Positions 24,821 through 33,487 of a DNA stretch of 64,000 nucleotides are shown piece after piece; within the stretch, counting starts at the first letter, position 1, and each line of letters opens with the position of its first letter. Origin of the DNA: Pseudofrankia sp. DC12 (GTDB taxonomy: Bacteria; Actinomycetota; Actinomycetes; Frankiales; Frankiaceae); contig NZ_KQ031391.1 in assembly GCF_000966285.1 (NCBI RefSeq), positions 1,095,238 to 1,159,237 of the forward strand, read 5' to 3'. The position numbers and the translations under genes are program-made. The notes beneath the pieces are model-generated. The model saw nothing but the letters and a program-made list of their open reading frames with translations, did not search any database and was not told the origin of the DNA.

Positions 24821-26911
24821 ATGTTCGACACCGTGCTCGTCGCGAACCGCGGGGAGATCGCCGTCCGGGTCATCCGGACGCTGCGGGAGCTGGGCATCCG
24901 GTCGGTCGCGGTCTACTCGGACGCGGACGCCGGTGCCCGGCATGTGCGTGAGGCGGACGTCGCGGTCCGCATCGGCCCGGCGCCCGCCCGCGAGTCGTAC
25001 CTGAACACGACCGCCGTGCTCGCCGCCGCCTGGGCGACGGGCGCGCAGGCGATCCATCCCGGGTATGGCTTCCTGTCGGAGAACGCGGCCTTCGCCGCGG
25101 CCTGCGCCGAGCAGGGGATCGTCTTCGTCGGGCCGCCGGCGCACGCCGTCGAGGTGATGGGCGACAAGATCACCGCCAAGAAGGCCATGGTGGCGGCCGG
25201 CGTCCCGGTCGTGCCCGGCCGGGCCGAGCCGGGCTTGGACGCGGCGGCGCTCACGGAGGCGGCCGAGGAGATCGGCTTCCCCGTGCTGCTCAAGCCGTCC
25301 GCCGGCGGCGGTGGCAAGGGCATGCGCGTCGTGCGCGCGGCGGCCGAGATGGCCGACGCGGTGGCGTCGGCCCGCCGGGAGGCGGCGAACGCGTTCGGCG
25401 ACGACACGCTGTTCCTGGAGCGCTACGTCGACAGCCCGCGCCACATCGAGGTCCAGGTCCTGGCCGACGCCCATGGGAACGTCATCCACCTCGGTGAGCG
25501 CGAGTGCTCCCTGCAGCGACGCCACCAGAAGATCATCGAGGAGGCGCCGTCGGCGCTGCTCACGGCGCTGCCCGACGGCGCGGCCGTGCGGGAGCGGATC
25601 GGCCAGGCCGCCGTGACCGCGGCGGCCGCGGTCGGCTACGTCGGCGCCGGGACCGTCGAGTTCATCGTCGCGGGCGACGAGCCGGAGACCTTCTACTTCC
25701 TGGAGATGAACACCCGCCTGCAGGTGGAACACCCGGTGACCGAGCTCGTCACCGGCATCGACCTGGTCGCCGAGCAGCTGCGCGTCGCGGCCGGCGAGCC
25801 GCTGCGGATAGGCCAGCAGGACGTGACACTGACCGGGCACGCGGTCGAGTCCCGCGTCTACGCCGAGGACCCGGGCCGCGGCTTCCTGCCGACGGGCGGC
25901 GAGATCCTCGTCCTGACCGAGCCGGCGGGCGAGGGGGTCCGGGTCGACTCGGGTGTCACCGTCGGCACAGTCGTCGGCTCGGACTACGATCCGATGCTGT
26001 CGAAGGTGATCGCCTGGGCGCCCGAGCGGGCCGGCGCGCTGCGCCGTCTCGACGCGGCCCTCGCACACACGGTGCTGCTCGGCGTCACCACCAACATCGG
26101 CTTCCTGCGGACGCTGCTCGCGAACCAGGATGTCCGGGCCGGCCGGCTGGACACCGGCCTGGTCGAGCGCCATCTCGCCGAGCTGACCGCCCTCCCGCCC
26201 GTGGCGCAGAGCGCCGAGGCACCGGGCGCCGTGGCGGACGCGGGCGCGGCCGGCGGCGGGGCCGGGCCGACGGCCGACGCGCTCGCCGTCTACGCGCTGG
26301 CCCAGCTGCTGCGGCTGGAGCCGGCCGGCCCGGTGACCGACCCATGGGACGTGCCGTCCGGCTGGCGGGTCGGCGAGGACAGCTGGCTGCGCTGGACCCT
26401 CGACCTCGGCGGCGGCAGCCGGCCCAGCGTCGAGGTACGCGGCACGCCCGCGGCGGCCTCGGTGCGGATCGACGGGCGGGCGCCGGTCGCCGCGGCCGCC
26501 CGGCCGGTCGCCGGCGCCTCCACCGCGGGCACCGAACTGCTCGTCACCCTCGACGGCGTCACGTCGCGCTGGCGGCTCGCCGAGGGTGTGGGCGGCGCGC
26601 TGTGGGTCGGCGCCGGCGGCGCGGCCTGGCCGCTCGGCGAGTGGGTCCGCGAGCCGGGCACGGTCGCGGCGGCGGCCGGCGACGGGCAGGCGCGCAGCCC
26701 GATGCCCGGCACGGTCATCGCGGTCGACGTCGCGGCCGGGGACTCCGTCGCCGCCGGTCAGCGGCTCGTGGTCGTCGAGGCGATGAAGATGGAGCACGCG
26801 ATCACGGCACCGGTCGCCGGACTGGTGAAGGACGTGCTGGTCGCCGTCGGCGCCCGGGTCGCCCTGGACGCGCTGCTCGCCGTCGTCGAGCCGGTCGCCG
26901 ACGGAGCCTGA
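24821..26911 (+). CDS. Acyl-CoA carboxylase alpha subunit (biotin carboxylase plus BCCP)
   Basis: A 696-residue subunit that carboxylates its own biotin. Biotin carboxylase domain residues 1-450: [23 protein letters not shown]-grasp glycine loop [12 protein letters not shown], and the catalytic-site [19 protein letters not shown] linker/BT-like domain follows, then the biotinyl domain with EAMKMEH at the end; the biotinylated lysine is K656. The Shine-Dalgarno AGGAGGAG precedes ATG 24821. With the beta subunit it would carboxylate 3-methylcrotonyl-CoA in leucine breakdown. Confidence 0.94.
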   Translation: MFDTVLVANRGEIAVRVIRTLRELGIRSVAVYSDADAGARHVREADVAVRIGPAPARESYLNTTAVLAAAWATGAQAIHPGYGFLSENAAFAAACAEQGIVFVGPPAHAVEVMGDKITAKKAMVAAGVPVVPGRAEPGLDAAALTEAAEEIGFPVLLKPSAGGGGKGMRVVRAAAEMADAVASARREAANAFGDDTLFLERYVDSPRHIEVQVLADAHGNVIHLGERECSLQRRHQKIIEEAPSALLTALPDGAAVRERIGQAAVTAAAAVGYVGAGTVEFIVAGDEPETFYFLEMNTRLQVEHPVTELVTGIDLVAEQLRVAAGEPLRIGQQDVTLTGHAVESRVYAEDPGRGFLPTGGEILVLTEPAGEGVRVDSGVTVGTVVGSDYDPMLSKVIAWAPERAGALRRLDAALAHTVLLGVTTNIGFLRTLLANQDVRAGRLDTGLVERHLAELTALPPVAQSAEAPGAVADAGAAGGGAGPTADALAVYALAQLLRLEPAGPVTDPWDVPSGWRVGEDSWLRWTLDLGGGSRPSVEVRGTPAAASVRIDGRAPVAAAARPVAGASTAGTELLVTLDGVTSRWRLAEGVGGALWVGAGGAAWPLGEWVREPGTVAAAAGDGQARSPMPGTVIAVDVAAGDSVAAGQRLVVVEAMKMEHAITAPVAGLVKDVLVAVGARVALDALLAVVEPVADGA

Positions 26912-26972
26912 CCGCCCAGAACAGTGGGCCCCACCCGAGGAGCACTGCCGGAAAGCACGAAGGAGCGGACCG

Positions 26973-28124
26973 ATGCCTGACACCCGGCTCACGGGCGAGC
27001 AGGAGGCGCTGCGCAGGACCGTCGAGGATTTCGCTCGGGAGGTCGTCGCGCCGGTCGCCGCCCATCACGATGAGACGAAGACGTTCCCCTACGCGGTGAT
27101 CGACCAGATGGCCGACCTCGGGCTGTTCGGGCTGCCCTTCCCCGAGGAGTGGGGCGGCCAGGGCGGCGACTACTTCCTGCTGTGCCTGGCGATCGAGGAG
27201 CTGGCCCGGGCCGACTCGTCGGTCGCGATCACGCTGGAGGCCGGGGTCGGGCTCGGCGCGATGCCGATCTACCGGTTCGGCACCGAGGAGCAGCGCAAGG
27301 AGTGGCTGCCGCTGCTGGCCAGCGGCAAGGCGCTCGGCGCGTTCGGGCTGACCGAGCCGGGCGCCGGCTCCGACGCGGGCGGGACCCGGACCACAGCCAG
27401 GCTCGACGGCGACGAGTGGGTGATCAACGGCTCGAAGGCGTTCATCACGAACTCGGGCACCTACATCACCAGGGTCGTCACCGTCACCGCCGTCACGGGC
27501 CGTTCCGCGGCCGGCAAGCCGGAGATCTCCACGATCATCGTCCCGGTGCCGACGCCTGGCTTCACCGCCGAGCCGCCGTACTCGAAGGTCGGCTGGCACG
27601 CGTCGGACACCCACCCGCTGTCCTTCGCCGACGTGCGGGTGCCGGCGGCGAACCTGCTCGGCGAGAAGGGCCGCGGCTACGCGAACTTCCTGCGCATCCT
27701 GGACGAGGGCCGGATCGCGATCTCGGCGCTGTCGGTCGGCCTCGCGCAGGCGTGCGTCGACGAGTCGGTGAAGTACGCCAAGGAGCGCGAGGCGTTCGGC
27801 GTCCCGATCGGGAAGCACCAGGCGATCCAGTTCAAGATCGCCGAGATGGAGACGCGGGTGCACGTCGCCCGGACCGCCTACTACGACGCCGCCGCCCGGA
27901 TGCTAGCCGGTCTGCCGTTCAAGAAGGAGGCCGCGATCGCCAAGCTGTTCTCCTCCGAGGCCGCGGTGACGAACGCCCGCGAGGCGACGCAGATCTTCGG
28001 CGGCTACGGCTTCATGAACGAGTACCCGGTGGCCCGGCACTGGCGGGACGCCAAGATCCTGGAGATCGGCGAGGGCACCTCCGAGGTCCAGAAGATGCTC
28101 ATCGCCCGCCACCTCGGGCTCTGA
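26973..28124 (+). CDS. Acyl-CoA dehydrogenase (FadE19/isovaleryl-CoA type)
   Basis: A 383-residue FAD-dependent dehydrogenase. Motifs: GAFGLTEPGAGSDAGGTRTT (FAD loop), WVINGSKAFITNSG, IFGGYGFMNEYPVARHWRDA, and the C-terminal ILEIGEGTSEVQKML, which carries the catalytic glutamate region. Third gene of the operon (61 bases after the alpha subunit). The gene order beta-alpha-dehydrogenase matches branched-chain amino-acid catabolism, where isovaleryl-CoA or 2-methylbutyryl-CoA is oxidised just before the carboxylase step. Exact substrate inferred. Confidence 0.92.
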   Translation: MPDTRLTGEQEALRRTVEDFAREVVAPVAAHHDETKTFPYAVIDQMADLGLFGLPFPEEWGGQGGDYFLLCLAIEELARADSSVAITLEAGVGLGAMPIYRFGTEEQRKEWLPLLASGKALGAFGLTEPGAGSDAGGTRTTARLDGDEWVINGSKAFITNSGTYITRVVTVTAVTGRSAAGKPEISTIIVPVPTPGFTAEPPYSKVGWHASDTHPLSFADVRVPAANLLGEKGRGYANFLRILDEGRIAISALSVGLAQACVDESVKYAKEREAFGVPIGKHQAIQFKIAEMETRVHVARTAYYDAAARMLAGLPFKKEAAIAKLFSSEAAVTNAREATQIFGGYGFMNEYPVARHWRDAKILEIGEGTSEVQKMLIARHLGL

Positions 28125-28137
28125 CCCGGCCGGGCGG

Positions 28138-28690
28138 TCAGGCCGCCGCCACGCTGACGCGGCCCCGGCCGTCCCGCTTCGCCTGGTAAAGGGAGGGCCG
28201 CGTCGGCGAGGTCGACGAGCTGCGCGGCCGAGCGGTCAGGCCCCGGCACGGCCGATACCGCGCCGACGCTCACGGTGACGATGGCCTCCTGGTGCCCGCG
28301 GTGAGGGTGGCCGTCAGGAACCGCTCCGCCAGCGCGAAGTCGCCGAGGACCACCGCCTCGACGGCCGCGCGGCGGAAGAGCGCACCCATCCGGCGCCGCT
28401 CGTCGACGGCGTGCACCGCGTCGGCGGCCACCCGCAGGTACTGCTGCGCCGCGGCGGCGACGAACTCGGGACGCCGGGCCAGGTGCCTGGCCAGCGCCAG
28501 CTCGGTGTCGCGCCGTACCTGCCCGCTGATGCCACCGCCGCCAGCGACGTCTTGCCCACCCCGGGCACGCCGCTGAGCAGCACCCCGCTGCACCGGCCGG
28601 CCATCACGTCGGTGAACGCCTGGCGTAGTTCGCCGATCTCCGCGTCCCGCCCGACGAGGCGCGACGGCGTCAGCGGCCGCGCCGGGACGT
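28138..28690 (-). pseudogene. Decayed AAA-type ATPase/GGDEF protein
   Basis: Minus-strand fragments of one multidomain signalling protein. The 5' part (near 28690) reads RPLTPSRLVGRDAEIGELRQ, then the Walker A loop GVLLSGVPGVGKTSLAA, typical of AAA_16 regulators. A frameshift leads to a TPR-like helical piece (FVAAAAQQYLRVAADAVHAV), and further shifts to a GGDEF end (TVSVGAVSAVPGPDRSAAQL, then LYQAKRDGRGRVSVAAA to 28138). Most of the protein, including the GGDEF active loop, is missing. The neighbouring sortase is also broken. Confidence 0.75.
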
Positions 28691-28723
28691 CACACCCGCC
28701 GGGACGTCACACCCGCCGGGACG
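28681..28723. repeat. 17-bp direct repeat
   Basis: GCCGGGACGTCACACCC occurs at 28681-28697 and 28698-28714, followed by a nine-base partial third copy. It lies at the 5' edge of the AAA-GGDEF remnant. Confidence 0.85.
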
Positions 28724-28744
28724 GGCCACCCGGCCGCCGCGCGG

Positions 28745-29414
28745 GACGGCTCGATCACCTTGGGCGGCTGCTTCTCATCGCGCTGGGCTGCTTCGGTGCC
28801 GTCCTGCGCGGCTCCTCCCCGCAGACCGGTGCTCCGTCAGGCCCTGGGCCGCCCGACCGGCCACCACCGGTCCGACCCGGGAGATCGCACCCGGCACAGG
28901 GCAACCAGGGCTAGCCCGTTCGATCCCGGTAGCCCTGAGCATCCCGGCCATCGGCCTTGACGCACCGCTGACCCAACTCGGGCTGAACGCCGACCGGACG
29001 GTACAGGTACCCGACAACGCCCAAGAACCGGGCTGGTTCCGGCTCGGACCGTCGCCCGGCGAAGTGGGCTCGGCGGTCATCCTGGGACACGTCGACTCGC
29101 GACAGGGCCCGGCCGTCTTCTTCCGGCTGCGATCCCTGCAGGCCGGCGACCAGGTCACGGTGACCCGCGCAGACTGCACGGTCGCCCGGTTCCTCGTCGA
29201 CGCCGTGGCGACCTATCCGAAGACACAGTTCCCGGCTCGCCAGGTATACGGCTCGCACGGCTACAGCGCCCTGCAACTCGTCACCTACGGCGGCGATTTC
29301 GACCCCAAAGCACGAAGCTACCGATCCAACGTCGTCGTCTACACCTCCCTCGCCGGTACTCCTCCGGCCTCCCACCAGACGAATGAGCCCGATGGCACAG
29401 CGGGGCGAGCGTGA
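28745..29414 (+). pseudogene. Class E/F-type sortase, inactivated
   Basis: Sortase remnant. The N-terminal membrane helix (GRLLLIALGCFGAVL) and Pro-rich stalk are in one frame; from about 28870 the catalytic domain continues in another (VALSIPAIGLDAPLTQLGLN, then SAVILGHVDSRQGPAVFFRL). The catalytic His is in LGHVDS and the Arg region is SYRSNVVVYTS, but the catalytic cysteine of the TCGGDFD motif is tyrosine (LVTYGGDFD, around 29286). So it is both frameshifted and catalytically dead. It would have anchored or pilin-linked surface proteins. Confidence 0.78.
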
Positions 29415-29477
29415 CCGCACCGGAACCCGAGAACACTGCTTCGCCGAGCCACACCTAGTTATCCGTAAGTGACGCAC

Positions 29478-29722
29478 GCAGGGCTGCCAGGTCTGGGTCG
29501 CGTCCAAGCTGGCCGCCGGGCCGCGCGAGCTGCTGGTCGAGGAGCAGGACCTGGTCGCCCGGCGCATCGGATTCGACGAGTGGGCCGAGCTTCTCGCCTC
29601 CGGCGACCATCCAGGACGTGAACACGCTCGCGGCCTGGGCCCTGCTGTGCGCGCGTCCTCCCAGGGGGCTCACCCTGCCCGACACCGCGCGCTTCGGCGG
29701 ATCGGCCGACATTCGCCGTTAG
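29478..29722 (+). pseudogene. Fragment of unrecognised gene
   Basis: Two frames join to give a protein-like sequence: VWVASKLAAGPRELLVEEQD and RIGFDEWAELLA, then after a shift near 29600 NTLAAWALLCARPPRGLTLP and DTARFGGSADIRR with a stop at 29720-29722. Composition and codon use are coding-like. No family recognised. The whole span 28.1-29.7 kb is therefore broken genes. Confidence 0.4.
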
Positions 29723-29732
29723 CCTGCGGATC

Positions 29733-30053
29733 GTGCGAGTGCGCCGTATCGACGTCCGGGACGTCGGCTGGGAGATCGACCAGCCGTCGTACCGCGTCCA
29801 ATTCTGGACCCGTCCGGCGCACTCGAACGCCGCGCCCACCGCCACCGAGTTCGAGATCACCGACACCGACGTCACTGACGTGCTCGGCTGGGCCCACCGC
29901 ACCGCCGGCGACCGAACCTTCGCCCTCTACGCCGTCTGCGACCTGGGCGGCACCAAAGGCCTGGTCAGGCTCTCCGGGGAGGATCCGACCCGCTCCACCA
30001 CCCCGCAGGCCACCTGGCCCGTCCCGGCCGACTCCAACCACTGGGGCCGGTAG
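29733..30053 (+). CDS. Small conserved actinobacterial protein
   Basis: A 106-residue acidic protein, GTG start at 29733. Pattern RVRRIDVRDVGWEIDQPSYR, then DVLGWAHRTAGDRTFALYAV and GLVRLSGEDPT, which matches small hypothetical proteins seen in many Streptomyces-like genomes (from memory). No membrane helix or known domain. It starts 11 bases after the preceding remnant stops. Confidence 0.6.
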   Translation: MRVRRIDVRDVGWEIDQPSYRVQFWTRPAHSNAAPTATEFEITDTDVTDVLGWAHRTAGDRTFALYAVCDLGGTKGLVRLSGEDPTRSTTPQATWPVPADSNHWGR

Positions 30054-30090
30054 GCCGCCGACCGGCGGGAAGGCCGCTGCACCCGCCGAC

Positions 30091-30492
30091 CTACGACGGT
30101 TCGATGGCGAGGACGCCTGGAAGATCCGCGAACCGCGCCTTCGCGTCGCTGCTCACGATCACCCGGTCGGTCTCGGCGGCATGAGACGCGATGATCAGAT
30201 CGTGCGCCCCCCGCGGTCGCCCGCTTCTGCGGGCCCAGGCGAGCAGGCGGGCGTGATGCACCGCCGTGCTCTCCGTGTAGGCCAGCACTTCCAGGTTCGG
30301 CATCATCGCCGCCAAGGTTCGAGCCCGGTCCGTGGCACGCGGCGCGGTGCTGGCCAGTTCGATACCCACGCGATACTCCGCCAGAGTGACGCCCGCGATG
30401 GCGATCTCGTCGTCGTCCAGGGCCGCACGATCGATGACTCGGCGTTCGTAATCAATCAGGAGATTTGTGTCCAGGATCAGGCGTCTGCCCAC
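30091..30492 (-). CDS. VapC-type PIN-domain toxin
   Basis: A 133-residue PIN ribonuclease. Acidic residues in LDTNLLIDYE, GVTLAEYRVG, GAHDLIIASHA and SSDAKARFADLPGV form the Mg2+ site. VapC toxins cut specific RNAs, often tRNA or 23S rRNA. The GTG start at 30492 lies inside the antitoxin gene (16-base overlap), so the two are translationally linked. Target RNA not predictable. Confidence 0.9.
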   Translation of the reverse strand: MGRRLILDTNLLIDYERRVIDRAALDDDEIAIAGVTLAEYRVGIELASTAPRATDRARTLAAMMPNLEVLAYTESTAVHHARLLAWARRSGRPRGAHDLIIASHAAETDRVIVSSDAKARFADLPGVLAIEPS

Positions 30493-30725
30493 GGGTCACC
30501 CTCATACGGCCTGAGCAGGGCGATCGCGGCGGCGATGCTCTCCTGGAACGCGTCGTCCGGCGGCGTCGTACCAGCCAGCGCGGCGTCCAGGTCCGCGCCG
30601 GTCCGACGACGCGCCGGCCCGATCTCGGCGATCCGACGGTTCCCGCGCGTGATCGTGATGGTCTCGCCGGCCTCGACCGCATCCAGCAGGTCCGAGAACC
30701 GCCGCGATGCCTCGGTCGCCGTCAT
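30477..30725 (-). CDS. Phd/YefM-type antitoxin
   Basis: An 82-residue antitoxin partner of the VapC toxin. The N-terminal fold (MTATEASRRFSDLLDAVEAG, then ETITITRGNRRIAEIGPARR) is standard Phd/YefM DNA-binding; the acidic tail (PYEGDPWADA) would fit the toxin. Start 30725 has GAGG five bases upstream; ATG 30734 is an alternative, and the long frame to 31049 is not supported. A 7-3-7 palindrome upstream is the probable autorepression operator. Confidence 0.87.
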   Translation of the reverse strand: MTATEASRRFSDLLDAVEAGETITITRGNRRIAEIGPARRRTGADLDAALAGTTPPDDAFQESIAAAIALLRPYEGDPWADA

Positions 30726-30746
30726 GGTCCTCATGAGGGCCAGTGT

Positions 30747-30763
30747 AATCTGACAATCAGATT
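30747..30763. promoter_or_regulatory. Palindromic operator of the Phd/VapC pair
   Basis: AATCTGA and TCAGATT are perfect inverted repeats around CAA, 21 bases upstream of the antitoxin start. A+T-rich in a G+C-rich context. Expected binding site for the Phd-type antitoxin or the Phd-VapC complex. Confidence 0.7.
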
Positions 30764-31079
30764 CGACGCCTGCACCGCCCGCACCGCCCGGATCGTGGAG
30801 CAGGGCACGCAGGGCCGCAACATGATCAGGCGGCACCTGCGGCAACAGGACGTATTCGCCCCACAGGACAGGGCCCACCGGCTCCGACGTGGTCCCGCGT
30901 GGCAGCCCAGCCGTGCACCTGATCCGCCATCGCGGTCCTCGTCCGGCGCGGCCCCAGCATCCGTCCAGCCCAGCCACAGCGATCCCTCCGCTCCATCGCA
31001 AGCGAGCCCTACCCAGCCAGGGCTGCTCGGTCGGACACTGACGACTCAACCACTGTCCGAGCAGACAGTATCAGGCCGG

Positions 31080-32057
31080 TCATCCCCGTCCAAAGCGATC
31101 TGCGTGCCTGAGACAGAGCCCGGTCGTCGCCAGAGCCTGTGGCTGGTTCTCAGGGGTGCGCGGAGGCGGGTGGCGGCCCGCGGTGTCGGCGGTGAGGGCG
31201 ATGGTGGCGGTACGCAGGGCGGCGCCGACGTGGGCGGCCTCGGCGCCGGTGAGGTCGGCGTCGAACCCGCGCAGCGAGAGGATCAGCGCCACCTCGCCAT
31301 GGGCGTCGAAGGCGGCGGCCGAGAGCGAGTCGACCCGGTAGGTGGCCGCCGGGTCGAGCTCGCCGGCAACGAAGTCGGCCGGGTGCGGGAGGTGGGCGGC
31401 GAGCTCACACAGCAGCGCGGGTAGCTGGGCCCGCAGGTTGGCCGCGGCGGCCGCGCCCACCTGGCGGCGGATGCGCTCGTCGAGGGAGGCCGCGAGCTCC
31501 ACGGAGTACCCGCGGGCGCGGATGACGGGGAGGATCTCGCGGTACTGCGCGCGGTCGGCGGCGTCCTGCGCGCCGCGGTCCAGCCAGGCATCGACGACGG
31601 CGTCGGGCTGCCAGGCCATGAATGTGGCGCCGAGCGGCGGGTGGAACGGGATGCGGTCGCCGACCCGCAGTGTCGCGACCGGGCGCGGGCCGTGTGGGTC
31701 GACGACGAGGTGCGCGACGGTCGCGTACTCGACGGCCGGGACGAGCGCGACGACGGACAGGCCGAGCCGGCGGTGCAGGTCGGCCATCAGGGCACGCCCG
31801 GCGGACAGCGCGTCGGTTCCCGCGGCGGCGGCCTGGCCGGCGGCGATCAGGCCGGGTCCCAGCGCGTAGGTGCGCCGGGTCGGGTGGCGGCGCAGCCAGC
31901 CGGCGCGCTCCAGGGCGGCGAGCGTCGGGTAGCAGGTCGCGGGCGTCGCGTCGAGCCGCCGGGCGATCTCCGATTGACTCAGGCCGCCGGCCGCGCCGGC
32001 GAGCATCTCGACGACCGCGACGACCCGGTCGGTCTGCGGCGACGGGCGGGACGACAT
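31080..32057 (-). CDS. IclR-family regulator
   Basis: A 325-residue regulator. N-terminal winged helix (about residues 8-70): VVAVVEMLAGAAGGLSQSEI, ARRLDATPATCYPTLAALER, LGPGLIAAG. The C-terminal effector domain has the PFHPPLGATFMAWQ segment where IclR proteins bind small carboxylates or aromatics. ATG 32057 is used; the frame opens to 32156. It is divergent from the amidohydrolase operon with an IclR-like palindrome between, so it very likely controls that operon and itself. There is an 80-residue C-terminal extension rich in Ala and Pro. Confidence 0.87.
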   Translation of the reverse strand: MSSRPSPQTDRVVAVVEMLAGAAGGLSQSEIARRLDATPATCYPTLAALERAGWLRRHPTRRTYALGPGLIAAGQAAAAGTDALSAGRALMADLHRRLGLSVVALVPAVEYATVAHLVVDPHGPRPVATLRVGDRIPFHPPLGATFMAWQPDAVVDAWLDRGAQDAADRAQYREILPVIRARGYSVELAASLDERIRRQVGAAAAANLRAQLPALLCELAAHLPHPADFVAGELDPAATYRVDSLSAAAFDAHGEVALILSLRGFDADLTGAEAAHVGAALRTATIALTADTAGRHPPPRTPENQPQALATTGLCLRHADRFGRG

Positions 32058-32080
32058 GCGCCGCACTCTAGTCGCACGAT

Positions 32081-32095
32081 TTTGCATAGTGCAAA
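32081..32095. promoter_or_regulatory. Candidate IclR operator
   Basis: TTTGCA and TGCAAA are perfect inverted repeats separated by TAG. A related half site (TTTATGCAAGG) follows at about 32108 and a TTGACA-like hexamer at 32098-32103. It lies between the divergent iclR and amidohydrolase genes, 24 bases from the iclR start. IclR operators are typically 15-bp palindromes like this. Confidence 0.65.
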
Positions 32096-32191
32096 CATTG
32101 ACACGCTTTATGCAAGGAGGTTCCCTGATCGGGCGGCGGACAGGGCCCGCCGTCACGCCGATGCGGCCGGCCGAGCCGGAGGGACATCCCC

Positions 32192-33487
32192 ATGCCCAAC
32201 CCCGAAAGCGCGCATGACACCAGCGCGTACGTCGTCATCTCGTCCGACAGCCACGCGGGATTACCCACCGAGCAGTACCGGGACTATCTGGAGAAGGAGT
32301 TCCACCCGGCATTCGACGAGTTCCTCGCCGGCCGCCCGGCCGCGGTCGAGGAGATCCGCCGCAGGGGCGTGACCGACGAGAAGTTCGCGCGGAAATGGTT
32401 CACCGAGAACGCCGAAGGCCTGGAGGGCGGCTGGGAGGCGGGGCGGCGCAACAAGGAGATGGACGCCGACGGTATCTGCGCCGAGATCATCTTCCCGGAC
32501 GCGGACGCCGTGGAAAGCCGTACCTGCGCGCCGTTCGGCACCGGGCTTGGGCTTTCCGGTGACCTCGACCCGGCGCTCGGCCTCGCGGGTGCCCGGGCGC
32601 ACAACCGCTGGCTCGCCGAGCTGTGCGCCGGCTCGCCGCAGCGCCGTCGCGGGGTCGCGCTGGTGCAGATCACGGCCCCGCTGGACGACGTGCTGGCCGA
32701 GATCCGCCGGGCCCACGAATCGGGACTGCGGGCCGTGATGATCCCGGCGATGTGGATGAGCCAGGAGCCGTACCACGACCGGCGCTACGACCCGGTCTGG
32801 GCGCTGTGCCAGGACCTGGAGATGCCGGTGCTGACCCATTCCGGCCCGGCGGACAAGGAGAGCTACGGCGACCACCTGGGCATCTACGTCACCGAGGTGA
32901 CCTGGTGGCCGGCCCGCCCGATGTGGTTCCTGCTCTGGTCGGGCGTGTTCGAACGATTCCCCCGGCTGCGGTTCGGCGTCGCCGAGGCGGGCTGCTGGTG
33001 GGTGGCGAACCTGCTGTGGTTCTGGGACCGGCTGTACCTCGGTTCGAAGGGTGCGGAGAAGCTCGGCTCGCTCGGCGACCTGACGATGGCCCCGAGCGAC
33101 TGTTTCGACCGGAACATCTTCATCTGCTCGTCGAACACCAAGCGGCGCGAGATCGGGATGCGCTACGAGATCGGCGTCGACAACATGCTCTGGGGAAACG
33201 ACTTCCCGCACCCCGAGGGCACCTGGCCACGGTCGCGCGAATGGCTGAAGAAGACCTTCCACGACGTGCCGGTCGACGAGACCCGCCGGATGCTCGGCGC
33301 GGCCGCGGCCGAGGTCTTCGGGTTTGACCTCGACGAGCTGCGGCCCATCGCCGACCGGCTCGCGGTCACCCCGGAGAGCCTCGGCCAGACCGACGACGCG
33401 GCCAATATCGCCAGCTGGGCTCGCGCGAAAGCCGCGGGCCGGCACTGGCTGACCGGCGACGACCTGCCGATGGGGGTCGCCGAATGA
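32192..33487 (+). CDS. Amidohydrolase-2 family metal hydrolase or decarboxylase
   Basis: A 431-residue TIM-barrel enzyme of the amidohydrolase-2 group (ACMSD/gamma-resorcylate decarboxylase relatives). Metal-site motifs: SSDSHAGL near the N-terminus, LTHSGPA in the middle, and WGNDFPHPEGTWP near the C-terminus. First gene of a three-gene operon behind an IclR regulator. The second gene is its paralogue, so a heteromeric enzyme or two successive steps are possible. Substrate unknown; a carboxylated aromatic or cyclic acid fits the family and regulator. Confidence 0.82.
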   Translation: MPNPESAHDTSAYVVISSDSHAGLPTEQYRDYLEKEFHPAFDEFLAGRPAAVEEIRRRGVTDEKFARKWFTENAEGLEGGWEAGRRNKEMDADGICAEIIFPDADAVESRTCAPFGTGLGLSGDLDPALGLAGARAHNRWLAELCAGSPQRRRGVALVQITAPLDDVLAEIRRAHESGLRAVMIPAMWMSQEPYHDRRYDPVWALCQDLEMPVLTHSGPADKESYGDHLGIYVTEVTWWPARPMWFLLWSGVFERFPRLRFGVAEAGCWWVANLLWFWDRLYLGSKGAEKLGSLGDLTMAPSDCFDRNIFICSSNTKRREIGMRYEIGVDNMLWGNDFPHPEGTWPRSREWLKKTFHDVPVDETRRMLGAAAAEVFGFDLDELRPIADRLAVTPESLGQTDDAANIASWARAKAAGRHWLTGDDLPMGVAE

